NCBI RefSeq assembly: GCF_004681125.1
Contig: NZ_SIHO01000001.1
Coordinates: 372,001-436,000 of the forward strand
Source: Glacieibacterium arshaanense
Lineage (GTDB): Bacteria; Pseudomonadota; Alphaproteobacteria; Sphingomonadales; Sphingomonadaceae
DNA: 64,000 nt
Direction of reading: 5' to 3'
Shown here: positions 43,502 to 51,944 of the stretch, in pieces
Layout: the number at the start of each line of letters is the position of its first letter
Numbering within the stretch: the stretch's first letter is position 1
The notes under the pieces: generated by a model
What the model was told of the DNA's origin: nothing
Database searches by the model: none
The model's input: the letters and a program-made list of their open reading frames with translations, nothing else
Translations under genes and position numbers: made by a program

Positions 43502-44908
43502 ATGGGCAACGAACTCTGGCGCAATTCCGCAACCGAACTTGCTGCGATGATCGCGCGCCGCGATACCTCGTCGCGCGCGGTGGTCGAGGCGCATCTGGCG
43601 CGCATCGCGGCGGTGAATCCTGCCGTCAACGCGGTGGTGAGTACCGACGCCGCCGGCGCGCTTGCCGCCGCTGACGCCGCCGACAAGGCGGTCGCCGCGG
43701 GCGCCGCGCTCGGGCCGTTCCACGGCGTGCCGTTCAGCGTCAAGGCCAACATCGACCAGGTCGGCGTGCCGACCACGCACGGCGTCCCGGCGTTTGCGAA
43801 CGCCATGCCGAGCCTCGATGACCCGACGGTCGAGCGCATGAAGGCGGCGGGTGGCATCCCGTTTGCGCGCACCAACCTGCCCGACATGGGGCTGCGCATC
43901 CACACCGACAGCGCGCTGTACGGGCTGACGCGCAACCCCTGGGACGCCGGCCGCACCGTCGGCGGTTCGAGCGGCGGCGAGGGTGCGGCACTCGCCACCG
44001 GCATGACGCCGATCGGGCTGGGCAACGACATCGGCGGCTCGCTTCGCAACCCGGCGTTCGCTTGCGGCATCGCCAGTCTGAAGCCGAGCTTCGGGCGCAT
44101 CCCCTATGCCCAGTCGATCGAGCTGCGCAGCCCGATGCTCGTGTTCCAGATGATGGCGGTCTATGGCCCGATGGCACGCAGCGTCGGCGATTTACGCACC
44201 GCTTTGTCGGTGCTGGCCGGGCCGCATCCGCGCGATCCGTTCTCGTTCCCGGCGCCGCTGGTGGGGCCCAAACCTGCCGGCCGCATCAAGGTCGCGGTCG
44301 TTGCCGATCCGCCCGGCGGCACCACTGCGCCCGAAATCAGCGCCGGTGTGCGCGCGGCTGCCGCCGCACTCAAGGACGCTGGCTATGATGTCGTCGAGGT
44401 CAATCCGCCGATGGTCGAGGACGCCATCGACGTCTGGGCGAAATGGCTGGTGTGGGAATATGGCACGATGACCGACGTGCTGCGCCAGATCATGTCGCCC
44501 GACGCGGTCGGCTTTTTCGAAGCCTTTGCCGCGACGCAGCCGCTGCCGAGCTATGCCGACGGCGTCATGCTGCAGGCGCGGCGCCACGAAATCGCCCGTG
44601 CCTGGTCCGAATTCTTCGCCGACTATCCGCTGATCCTCGGGCCGACGTGGTGCACGCCGCAGTTCGTCCATGGCTATGATGTGGCCGGCCCCGAAAGTAC
44701 CGCGAACATCCTCAACGTCATGCGCTTTGTCGTGCCGATGAACTTGCTCGGGCTGCCGGTGGTGTGCGTGCCGACGGGTACCGCCAACGGCCTGCCGCTC
44801 GGCGTGCAGATCACCGGCGACCGCTTCCGCGAGGACCTGTGCGTCGACGCCGGCGCGGCGATCGAGGCGCGGCTGGGTCGGCTGACGCCGATTGATCCGA
44901 AGAAGTAA
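43502..44908 (+). CDS. Amidase (amidase-signature family)
   Basis: The 468-residue hydrolase has the amidase-signature Ser-cisSer-Lys triad: Lys in VPFSVKANIDQVG, cis-Ser in TVGGSSGGEGAALATG, and nucleophile Ser in GNDIGGSLRNPAFACG. No signal peptide is present. Substrates of the family range from fatty amides to indole-acetamide and polyamide oligomers. CTGGGGAGGGG precedes the ATG. It follows the dienoyl-CoA reductase gene by 31 bases and may be in the same operon; repeat locus E follows its stop at once. Confidence 0.88.
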   Translation: MGNELWRNSATELAAMIARRDTSSRAVVEAHLARIAAVNPAVNAVVSTDAAGALAAADAADKAVAAGAALGPFHGVPFSVKANIDQVGVPTTHGVPAFANAMPSLDDPTVERMKAAGGIPFARTNLPDMGLRIHTDSALYGLTRNPWDAGRTVGGSSGGEGAALATGMTPIGLGNDIGGSLRNPAFACGIASLKPSFGRIPYAQSIELRSPMLVFQMMAVYGPMARSVGDLRTALSVLAGPHPRDPFSFPAPLVGPKPAGRIKVAVVADPPGGTTAPEISAGVRAAAAALKDAGYDVVEVNPPMVEDAIDVWAKWLVWEYGTMTDVLRQIMSPDAVGFFEAFAATQPLPSYADGVMLQARRHEIARAWSEFFADYPLILGPTWCTPQFVHGYDVAGPESTANILNVMRFVVPMNLLGLPVVCVPTGTANGLPLGVQITGDRFREDLCVDAGAAIEARLGRLTPIDPKK

Positions 44909-44986
44909 GAGCCTCCGGCGGGCAGGGGCTAGCCCCTGCACCCGATTATTGGGTGCAGGGCCCGAGGCCTTGCCCGCCGGAGGCCC
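44909..44986. repeat. Palindromic repeat family 1, locus E (full, short spacer)
   Basis: Left half GAGCCTCCGGCGGGCAGGGG and its inverted partner ending at 44986 are separated only by CACCCGATTATTGGGTG, so the two halves can form one long cruciform. It is the only locus between co-directional genes (amidase and prfB). Confidence 0.85.
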
Positions 44987-45043
44987 TTCACTTCACGGTC
45001 ACTTCCCCCTATGTAGCCCGCTCACTTTACGGGAAATCACACA

Positions 45044-46172
45044 ATGCGTGCCGAGGGCCAGGCCCATGTCGATAAAATCCAGCAGGCGCTCGACCTGCTG
45101 AGGAGGTTTCTTTGACTGGGATCGCGCCCTCCGCCGTCTCGACGAACTGAACAATCGCGTCGAAGACCCGACGCTGTGGAATGACCCCAAGGCCGCGCAG
45201 GCGGTGATGCAGGAACGCCGCCGCCTCGACGAGGCGATCGGCGCGACGCGGCGCATCGAGCGCGAGCTGTCGGACAATGTCGAACTGATCGAAATGGCCG
45301 AGGAAGAGGGCGATACGGCCATGGCCGACGAAGGCGTCGCCGCACTCGCCGACCTGGCGAAGCGCGCCGATACCGACAAGGTCGCAGCACTGCTGTCGGG
45401 CGAAGCCGATTCCAATGACTGTTACCTCGAAGTCAATTCGGGCGCCGGTGGCACCGAGTCGCAGGACTGGGCCGAAATGCTGCAGCGCATGTACACGCGC
45501 TGGGCCGAACGCCATGGCTACAAGGTCGAACTGATCGACTATCACGCCGGCGAGCAGGCGGGCATCAAGAACGCCACGCTGCTGATCAAGGGGCTCAACG
45601 CCTATGGCTGGGCGAAGACCGAAAGCGGCGTGCACCGGCTGGTCCGCATCAGCCCGTACGACAGCGCGGCACGGCGGCACACCAGCTTTTCGAGCATCTG
45701 GGTCTATCCGGTCATCGATGACGAAATCGACATCGACATCAAGGAATCGGACCTGAAGATCGACACCTACCGCGCGTCGGGCGCCGGCGGGCAGCACGTC
45801 AACACCACCGATTCCGCCGTCCGCATCACGCATATGCCGACCGGCGTCATTGTCGCGTGCCAGAACGAACGTTCGCAGCACAAGAACCGCGCCACCGCGA
45901 TGAAGATGCTCAAGGCGCGGCTGTACGAACGCGAGCTGGCGATCCGCGAGGCCGCATCGGCCGACGTCGAAGCGGGCAAGACCGACATCGGCTGGGGCCA
46001 CCAGATCCGCAGCTACGTCCTGCAGCCGTACCAGCAGGTCAAGGACCTGCGCACCGGCACCAAGACCAGCGCGACGGGCGATGTCCTCGACGGCGACCTC
46101 GACGCGTTCATGGCGGCGGCACTCGCGCAGCGCGTGACCGGTGAGACGGTTGATGTGGAGGATGACGACTAA
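45044..46172 (+). CDS. prfB: Peptide chain release factor 2, with programmed +1 frameshift
   Basis: Translation starts at ATG 45044 ([19 protein letters not shown]) and meets an in-frame TGA at 45113-45115. The site reads AGGAGG TTT CTT TGA C: an internal Shine-Dalgarno then CTTTGAC, the classical self-regulating frameshift of prfB. After slipping at CTT the frame continues [13 protein letters not shown] from 45114 to the stop at 46172, about 375 residues. Domain landmarks are [13 protein letters not shown] near 203 (stop-codon recognition; SPF in E. coli RF2) and GAGGQHVN near 250 (peptide release). It ends UGA and UAA codons. Confidence 0.95.
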
Positions 46173-46306
46173 GCGCGGCTGGCGCGTAAGACGAAATTTG
46201 CCCTTCGCGAATTTCGCCTTACGCGCGGACTCGCGCGCAGTCCGGCCGGCGGGGCAGCGGCGCTCTCGCCGCTGAACCCGTCCGACACGCGGGCTTTGCC
46301 CGCGCC
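46173..46306 (+). repeat. Structured repeat family 2, copy 1 (after prfB)
   Basis: The element starts at the prfB stop and contains three hairpins: GCGCGTAAG..CTTACGCGC, extended inside by CGAAATT..AATTTCG; CAGCGGC..GCCGCTG; and CGCGGGC TTT GCCCGCG. The second copy is at 63228-63357 in the same position relative to gcrA. Stem differences between copies are mostly paired. Confidence 0.8.
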
Positions 46307-46424
46307 TGCTTCCGCTCCCGATCTGCGCCCGTTGGCGCGCGCATATCACCCACCCCTGATATCTGTTACAGTCTTGCACCGAGGCCGGTGCATCCACCGT
46401 CGCTTCGCTGTCGGGGAGGCAGAT

Positions 46425-46985
46425 ATGGGCGCGCTGTTTTGGGTGCTGCTGGCGGTCATTCTGGCCGGGCTGTATTTCTGGTACGCGGCGATTGTCACGC
46501 GGCGCAACCGCGTTGCCGAGGCGCTGGCGGGCATCGATGTCCAGCTCAACCAACGCCATGACCTGATCCCCAACCTGCTCGCCGTGGCGCGGCGCTTCAT
46601 GGAGCATGAACGCGGGTTGATCGAAGAAGTGACCGCGCTGCGTACAGCCGCTGTCGCACTGCCGCCCGGCACCAGCGCGCGCTTTGCCGCTGAAAACCAG
46701 CTCGAGGCCGGCGTCGGCAAACTGCTCGCGGTGGCGGAGAACTACCCGGCGCTCAAATCCGACGGCCCGATGATCGAGGCGCAGCGCGGCATGACCGAAG
46801 TCGAAACCAACATTTCCGCTGCACGCCGTTTCTACAACAGCGCCGTCGGCGACCTGCGCAACGCGACGCAAATCTTCCCGGGCCAGTTGCTCGCGGGACT
46901 GGCCGGCGCATCGGCGCCGCTGCCGTTCTTCGAAGCGCCGGCGGACGCCCGCGCCCCCGTCGACGCCGCAGCGCTGCTGCGGTGA
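46425..46985 (+). CDS. LemA-family protein
   Basis: This 186-residue protein has one N-terminal transmembrane helix (MGALFWVLLAVILAGLYFWY) and a helical-bundle domain with LemA motifs: RNRVAEALAGIDVQLNQRHD, LIPNLLAVARRFMEHE, LEAGVGKLLAVAENYPALK, and FYNSAVGDLRNATQIFPG. The cytoplasmic or periplasmic role of LemA proteins is unknown. GGGGAGG precedes the ATG. Its TGA overlaps the GTG of the DUF3137 gene by four bases, a pairing seen in other bacteria. Confidence 0.88.
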   Translation: MGALFWVLLAVILAGLYFWYAAIVTRRNRVAEALAGIDVQLNQRHDLIPNLLAVARRFMEHERGLIEEVTALRTAAVALPPGTSARFAAENQLEAGVGKLLAVAENYPALKSDGPMIEAQRGMTEVETNISAARRFYNSAVGDLRNATQIFPGQLLAGLAGASAPLPFFEAPADARAPVDAAALLR

Positions 46986-48199
46986 CCGACCCCCGCCCAG
47001 CCCCTGATCGCAGCGGGCTGGCGCGGCTGGCGATTTTTGGCGGGCTAGGCGCGGGTGCGCTGGTGTTCTTCATGGTGCTGACCGCGTCGGTCCGCCAGAC
47101 GCCGGGTGCTTCGGGGGTCATGTCGGGGATAGCCGTCGGGCTGTTTGCCGGGCTGTTGGTGGCGATGGCGGGCGCCTGGGCGGCGATGCGGCTTATGGCA
47201 AAACCCGAGCCCGCGCCCGACACGGCGGTCGGCGGCGAACTTGCCGAAAGCCTCGCGCCGGTGCTGCGCGAAATTGAGACGACGCGGGTTGACCTGCTGC
47301 GGCAGGCGAAGGCGCGCGGGCGGTGGCGGATACCGTTATGCACACTGGGCGGCATCGCGCTGTGGGCCACCGGCTTTTGGAGCGACGATCCGATCGACTA
47401 TTTCGACCTGCTGACAATGGCCGCCACGGGTGCGCTGGTTGGCTGGGGCTGGGCGGAGTTCGCGCTCAGCGACCGCTATGACCGGCTTTACCGCGACAAG
47501 ATGCTGCCGCTGATCGCCGCACGCTTCGGCGACATCACCTACACGCGCGCGGTGGACGCCGACCTTTCGGCGCTCACTGCCGAGCATGTCTTTGGCGACT
47601 ATGACTCCGCTGGCGCACAGAACCGGCTGGCAGGCACGCATGGCGGGCTGCCGATCGACATTTGCGAATTGGCGCTGACCAAAGGCAGCGGTGATAACCG
47701 GCAGACGGTGTTTTCGGGGCTGCTCGCCAGCGTCGAGCTGCCGCGTAGCTTGCGCGGCACGACCGCTGTGATCGCCGAAGGCGACGTGTTCGCACCGGCG
47801 CGCGACTGGATGAGTGGCCGCGGCCGGCTGCGCGTGCGCATCGAGGATCCCGAATTCGAAAAGGCCTATCAAGTTTACGGCACCGACCAGATCGCAGCGC
47901 GCGCGCTGCTGACGCCGGCATTCATCGAACGATTCCGCGCCATGGCGACGCACAGCTGGGCGGGGCGGCCGTTGGCGCTGGTGCAGGACAACCGCCTGAC
48001 CTTGGCCATTCCGCGCATCGGCAACAGCCTGTTCGCACCGCCGAGTTTCCGCGCTCCCGCCGCCAGTCGCGAGGCGCTGGCGCGGTTGTATCGCGACATC
48101 ACCGAAGTGCTCGCTACGGTCGATACGGTCATCGACCTCGACCAGGCAGCGCGCGGCATTGCGGCCGGTCATGCGGCCAAAGGCGATGCCCGCGACTAG
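46982..48199 (+). CDS. DUF3137 membrane protein
   Basis: The 405-residue protein has two hydrophobic hairpins (about residues 15-70 and 120-150) and a soluble C-terminal domain with FGDITYTRAVDAD and IAEGDVFAPARDWMSGRG of the DUF3137 type. Its function is unknown. The start is GTG 46982, coupled to lemA by GTGA overlap, so LemA and DUF3137 probably form a complex. Its 3' end overlaps the convergent zntB-like gene by four bases. Confidence 0.8.
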   Translation: MTDPRPAPDRSGLARLAIFGGLGAGALVFFMVLTASVRQTPGASGVMSGIAVGLFAGLLVAMAGAWAAMRLMAKPEPAPDTAVGGELAESLAPVLREIETTRVDLLRQAKARGRWRIPLCTLGGIALWATGFWSDDPIDYFDLLTMAATGALVGWGWAEFALSDRYDRLYRDKMLPLIAARFGDITYTRAVDADLSALTAEHVFGDYDSAGAQNRLAGTHGGLPIDICELALTKGSGDNRQTVFSGLLASVELPRSLRGTTAVIAEGDVFAPARDWMSGRGRLRVRIEDPEFEKAYQVYGTDQIAARALLTPAFIERFRAMATHSWAGRPLALVQDNRLTLAIPRIGNSLFAPPSFRAPAASREALARLYRDITEVLATVDTVIDLDQAARGIAAGHAAKGDARD

Positions 48200-49212
48200 C
48201 GCTTGAAGAAGCCGCGCGACTGCAACCAGATGAACACCGCAATCGCCGCGCCTGCCATCAGCGCGAAAGCCAGCGCCGTGCCATGTTCTTCGGCCGCGAA
48301 CGGCAGCCCGCCGGTGTTCATCCCGAAAAATCCGGTGACCAGCGTCGGCGGCAGCAGCAGTGCGGTGAGCAGCGACAGAATGTACAGGTTGGCGTTGGTG
48401 CGATTGGCGGTCTGCATGTCGACTTCCTCGCGCAGCAGCCGCAGGTTGCCCTGAATCTGCAGGACATCGGTGTCGAGCGCCGCGACGCGCTGCGTCAGCT
48501 TGGTGAACGTCGGGTGCAGCGCTTCGGGCACATCCTCGTCGGTCTCGAGCCGGTGCAGCACGGCGCGCAGGCCGGTGAGCTGGCGGTGCAGCAGCACGGC
48601 GCGGCGCCGGACCTCGACCAGCGCCCGCGGGTCGGGGGCATGGCCGTAGTCGATCAGCGCGTCCTCGGCCGCCTGGACGATGGTGGTCAGCTGGTTCGAC
48701 ACGCGTGTCGCGACTTCGGTGACCGAACCAATGAGCAATTCGGTGGCGGCAGCTGCGTCGGCCGGGCGCGCGCCAAGATCGATGCGGCGGCGCATTTCGT
48801 CGGCGGCGCTCATCGGATGGTGGCGCGCCGACACCATCAGCCCCGGCGTCACCGCGAACACCAGCAAGCCAGTGCGCGTCGGCTCGGGGACATCGAAGTC
48901 GCGTTCGAAGTCGAGCAAAGCGCATGCCACCGTATCGCCGTCGACCAGCGCACGTTGGTGGCGTTCGGTGGCGACCAGCAGGTCACGGACAAGCGGCGAC
49001 AGCATGCTGTGACCACCCAGCCAGCGCTGCGTCCATTGGTCGGCGAGGTTGAGATGCAGCCAGCGAAACACGCCTGCTGGTGGGGTGCGCAGCGCTGTCG
49101 CTGCACTGAGCGGCGCGGCTTTGGTGCGCGTGAAATCAAAGCCCCAGATCAAGCCCAGACGCGCGCTGTCATCGGCGCCGGGCAGGTCTCCAGAGGCAAA
49201 GGGCAGGTTCAT
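48196..49212 (-). CDS. CorA/ZntB-family metal ion transporter
   Basis: The 338-residue protein has a long N-terminal cytoplasmic domain, an extended helix (about 190-270) and two C-terminal transmembrane helices. The first ends with GFFGMNTGGLPF, the GMN selectivity motif of CorA/ZntB channels; the second is followed by the basic tail QSRGFFKR. The GLPF after GMN and overall length favour ZntB (zinc) over CorA (magnesium). It ends by overlapping the DUF3137 gene and stands alone on its strand. Confidence 0.87.
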   Translation of the reverse strand: MNLPFASGDLPGADDSARLGLIWGFDFTRTKAAPLSAATALRTPPAGVFRWLHLNLADQWTQRWLGGHSMLSPLVRDLLVATERHQRALVDGDTVACALLDFERDFDVPEPTRTGLLVFAVTPGLMVSARHHPMSAADEMRRRIDLGARPADAAAATELLIGSVTEVATRVSNQLTTIVQAAEDALIDYGHAPDPRALVEVRRRAVLLHRQLTGLRAVLHRLETDEDVPEALHPTFTKLTQRVAALDTDVLQIQGNLRLLREEVDMQTANRTNANLYILSLLTALLLPPTLVTGFFGMNTGGLPFAAEEHGTALAFALMAGAAIAVFIWLQSRGFFKR

Positions 49213-49319
49213 GGGGTAGCCTTATAGCGCGTCCGGCGTGGCATGGCAGTCGAATCGGACGTCATTGACTTGGGCGCGCCGGCGTCCATGATGCCCCAAA
49301 ATACTTGGGAGGAACTGCC

Positions 49320-50519
49320 ATGCCTTATGCCCCCGCCGACCGGCTGTATTATGACGCCGACAGCCATATCATGGAGCTGCCCGATTTCCTGAAGCGCTAC
49401 GCCGATCCGGCGCTGCGCGATGCCATTCCGGAGGTCAGCTATTCGGCGTCGATCGTCACCGACGAGGAGGTCGCGGTGATCATGGCGCAGGGTGGGCGTC
49501 ACAGCCCCGAACATGTTGCGGCACAGGTCGCGATGGGCGATGCGCTGATCGAAAAGTCGAAGGAAATCCAGGGTCTTGGCGCGTTCAACCGCGATGACCG
49601 CACCGTCGCGATGGACCTGCTGGGGTTTGCCAAGCAGCTGGTGTTTGCGACCCACAGCGTCGCCATGCCGTTCTCGCCGAGCAGCAAACTTGACCCGGCG
49701 CTGCGCTACGGTGCAGCACGCGCGCACAACCGCCACATGGCCGATTTCTGCAGTGTCGATGAGCGGCTGATGGGCGTCGCGGTGGTGCCGCTCGATGATC
49801 CGGCGCTGGCGATGGCGGAACTCGACAACGCGCTGCGGCTTGGGCTGCAGGCGGTGTGGGTGCCGCACCGGCCGTGCGGCGACCGCTCGCCAGGCCATGT
49901 CGATCTCGACCCGTTCTGGGCGCGGCTGGCCGAAAGCGGTACGCCGTTCGTGCTGCATGTCGGCGGCGCGCCGCTGCAGGCCGCGAAGGCATGGATGAAC
50001 AATGGCCGGCCGCCGACGAAGGACTGGCTCGGCGGCGGCGAGAATCTGCGCACCAAGGATATTGCGCTGGCGCATGCCGCGCCCGAGGCATTCGTGTCGA
50101 TGTTGGTGCTCGACGGGGTGTTCGAACGGCATCCGGGGCTGCGCGGCGCCGCCGTCGAACTCGGCGCCGGCTGGGTGCCCGAACTGCTGCGCCGGCTCGA
50201 CTGGGTGGTCAAGCACTGGAGCCGCAACGACGCCAATCTGCAGGGGCTGAGCCGCACGCCGTCCGAGCAGCTGACGCAGCAAATGGCGTTCACGCCGTTC
50301 GTGTTCGAGGAGGTCGGCGTCTTCATCGACGCGTCGAACCCCGACCTTTACCTGTTCAGCAGCGACTATCCTCACATCGAAGGCGGGCGGAACCCGATTG
50401 CGCGGTTTGAAGCCGCGCTCGGCGACCGCAGCGCGGCGGTGCGCGACAAGTTCTACACCGAGAACTTCCTGCGCATCTTCCCCGGTGCAAGGGTCGAGGC
50501 GCGGCGCGCCGCTAGCTGA
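49320..50519 (+). CDS. Amidohydrolase-2 family metal-dependent hydrolase/decarboxylase
   Basis: The 399-residue protein has the amidohydrolase-2 (ACMSD-like) features YYDADSHIMELP (DxH), the metal-ligand His in PFVLHVGGAP, and the terminal SSDYPHIEGG Asp. The family decarboxylates or hydrolyses aromatic and other carboxylates in the cytoplasm. ATG 49320 follows GGGAGGA at good spacing; a TTG at 49305 is not needed. Its end overlaps the convergent amidase by eight bases. Confidence 0.85.
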   Translation: MPYAPADRLYYDADSHIMELPDFLKRYADPALRDAIPEVSYSASIVTDEEVAVIMAQGGRHSPEHVAAQVAMGDALIEKSKEIQGLGAFNRDDRTVAMDLLGFAKQLVFATHSVAMPFSPSSKLDPALRYGAARAHNRHMADFCSVDERLMGVAVVPLDDPALAMAELDNALRLGLQAVWVPHRPCGDRSPGHVDLDPFWARLAESGTPFVLHVGGAPLQAAKAWMNNGRPPTKDWLGGGENLRTKDIALAHAAPEAFVSMLVLDGVFERHPGLRGAAVELGAGWVPELLRRLDWVVKHWSRNDANLQGLSRTPSEQLTQQMAFTPFVFEEVGVFIDASNPDLYLFSSDYPHIEGGRNPIARFEAALGDRSAAVRDKFYTENFLRIFPGARVEARRAAS

Positions 50520-51924
50520 GCTGCGGCCGCGTCTCGGCCCAGGGCGCCGCTTGCTCAAGTTGCGCCGCAAGGCTGTAGAGCAACGCCTCGTCGCCGTAGC
50601 GCCCGGCGAACATCATGCCTATGGGGAGGCCGGTGCTGCTTGCGGCCAGCGGCACCGACATCGCCGGCTGGCCGGTCTGGTTGTAGAGCGAGGTGAACGG
50701 GCTGAACGTCGTGATTTCGGCGGTCCAGCGCGCGTTGTCGGCGGGCGCGAGGTCGATCAGCCCGAGCTTGATCGGCGGCTTGCCCATCACCGGCGACAAC
50801 ACCACGTCATATTTGGCCATGAACTGCGCCATGATGATCGCGGTCTTCTGGAACATGTCGTTCGCGGCGATGATTTCGGTGCCGCTGGTCTTGCGGCCGA
50901 TGTGCGCGAACATCGCGGTGACGGGTTCGATCTCGCCCTCGCGGATCGCGCGGCCCAGTTGTGCGGCGCGGCTGTCGACATCATGCGCGGTGCAGACGCC
51001 GAGCACCGCAACGAACGCCGCGGCAATCGCGGCGCCGTCGAGCGGCGGCTGGGCTTCCTCGACATGGTGGCCGAGGCCTTCGAGCAGCTTGGCGGTGGCG
51101 CGCGTCGCGGCGATGACTTCGGGATCGACGGGCACGCCGGTCGGCGGCGACAGCATTATCGCGATGCGCAACTTGCCGGGCGCGCGCTGGGTGGCCGCGA
51201 GGAAGCTGCCTTCGGGGGCAGGGGCGCTGTAGCGCGCGCCGGGCTCGACCCCGTGCGTCGCATCGAGCAGCGCGGCGCTATCGCGTACCGAGCGTGTCAC
51301 GGCGTGGGCGATCGACATGCCGAGCCAGCCTTCGGTCTTGTGCGGGCCGTTCGGCATGCGACCGCGCGACGGCTTCATGCCGAACACGCCGCAGCACGAC
51401 GCGGGTGCGCGGATCGAGCCGCCGCCGTCCGAAGCCGACGCCATCGGCACGATGCCCGCCGCCACCGCGACCGCCGAGCCGCCCGAGGAGCCGCCGCTGG
51501 TGCGCGACGGGTCCCAGGGGTTGCGCGTCAGGCCGTAGGCGGCGCTCTCGGTGGTCACCGTCAGCCCGAGTTCGGGCGAGGTGGTCTTGCCGAAGGTCAC
51601 GAGGCCCGCGGCTTCGTAGCGGTCGAACAGCGTGCTGTTGACGGTTGGCACATAGCCGTCCCACAAATGGCTGCCTTCGCCAGAGCGCGCGCCAACGATA
51701 TCGACGTGGAGGTCCTTCACCAGAAACGGCACGCCGGCGAACGGCCCGCTGCCGACGGGTGCGCTACGGGCGCGGTCGTAGAGCTTCTGCGCCATGAAAT
51801 TGAGCTGCGGGTTGACCGCCTCGGCGCGCGCGATGGCGCTTTCGAGCAGCTCGGCCGGCTTGACCTGCTTCGAGGCGACCAGCGCTGCCTGCGCCAAGCC
51901 GTCGAGATGGCTGAAATCGTCCAT
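50512..51924 (-). CDS. Amidase (6-aminohexanoate-cyclic-dimer-hydrolase-like)
   Basis: The 470-residue amidase-signature enzyme has the catalytic Lys in VPFLVKDLHVD, cis-Ser in RTSGGSSGGSAVAVAAG and nucleophile Ser in SDGGGSIRAPASCCG. The SDGGGSIRAPA form and the GYVPTVNSTLF region resemble NylA-type amidases, but the substrate is open. It is cytoplasmic. It lies 20 bases downstream of metC on the same strand, so it may be the last gene of the sseA-metC transcript. Confidence 0.86.
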   Translation of the reverse strand: MDDFSHLDGLAQAALVASKQVKPAELLESAIARAEAVNPQLNFMAQKLYDRARSAPVGSGPFAGVPFLVKDLHVDIVGARSGEGSHLWDGYVPTVNSTLFDRYEAAGLVTFGKTTSPELGLTVTTESAAYGLTRNPWDPSRTSGGSSGGSAVAVAAGIVPMASASDGGGSIRAPASCCGVFGMKPSRGRMPNGPHKTEGWLGMSIAHAVTRSVRDSAALLDATHGVEPGARYSAPAPEGSFLAATQRAPGKLRIAIMLSPPTGVPVDPEVIAATRATAKLLEGLGHHVEEAQPPLDGAAIAAAFVAVLGVCTAHDVDSRAAQLGRAIREGEIEPVTAMFAHIGRKTSGTEIIAANDMFQKTAIIMAQFMAKYDVVLSPVMGKPPIKLGLIDLAPADNARWTAEITTFSPFTSLYNQTGQPAMSVPLAASSTGLPIGMMFAGRYGDEALLYSLAAQLEQAAPWAETRPQLS

Positions 51925-51944
51925 AAGTCCCTCCCCAGGGTTGT

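Noticed and set aside
45113-45115. In-frame TGA in prfB as a disabling mutation
   Set aside because: The surrounding AGGAGG and CTTTGAC are the classical programmed frameshift, so the gene is intact.
45027-46871. A 614-codon minus-strand frame opposite prfB and lemA
   Set aside because: It is antisense to two clear genes with no recognisable domain.
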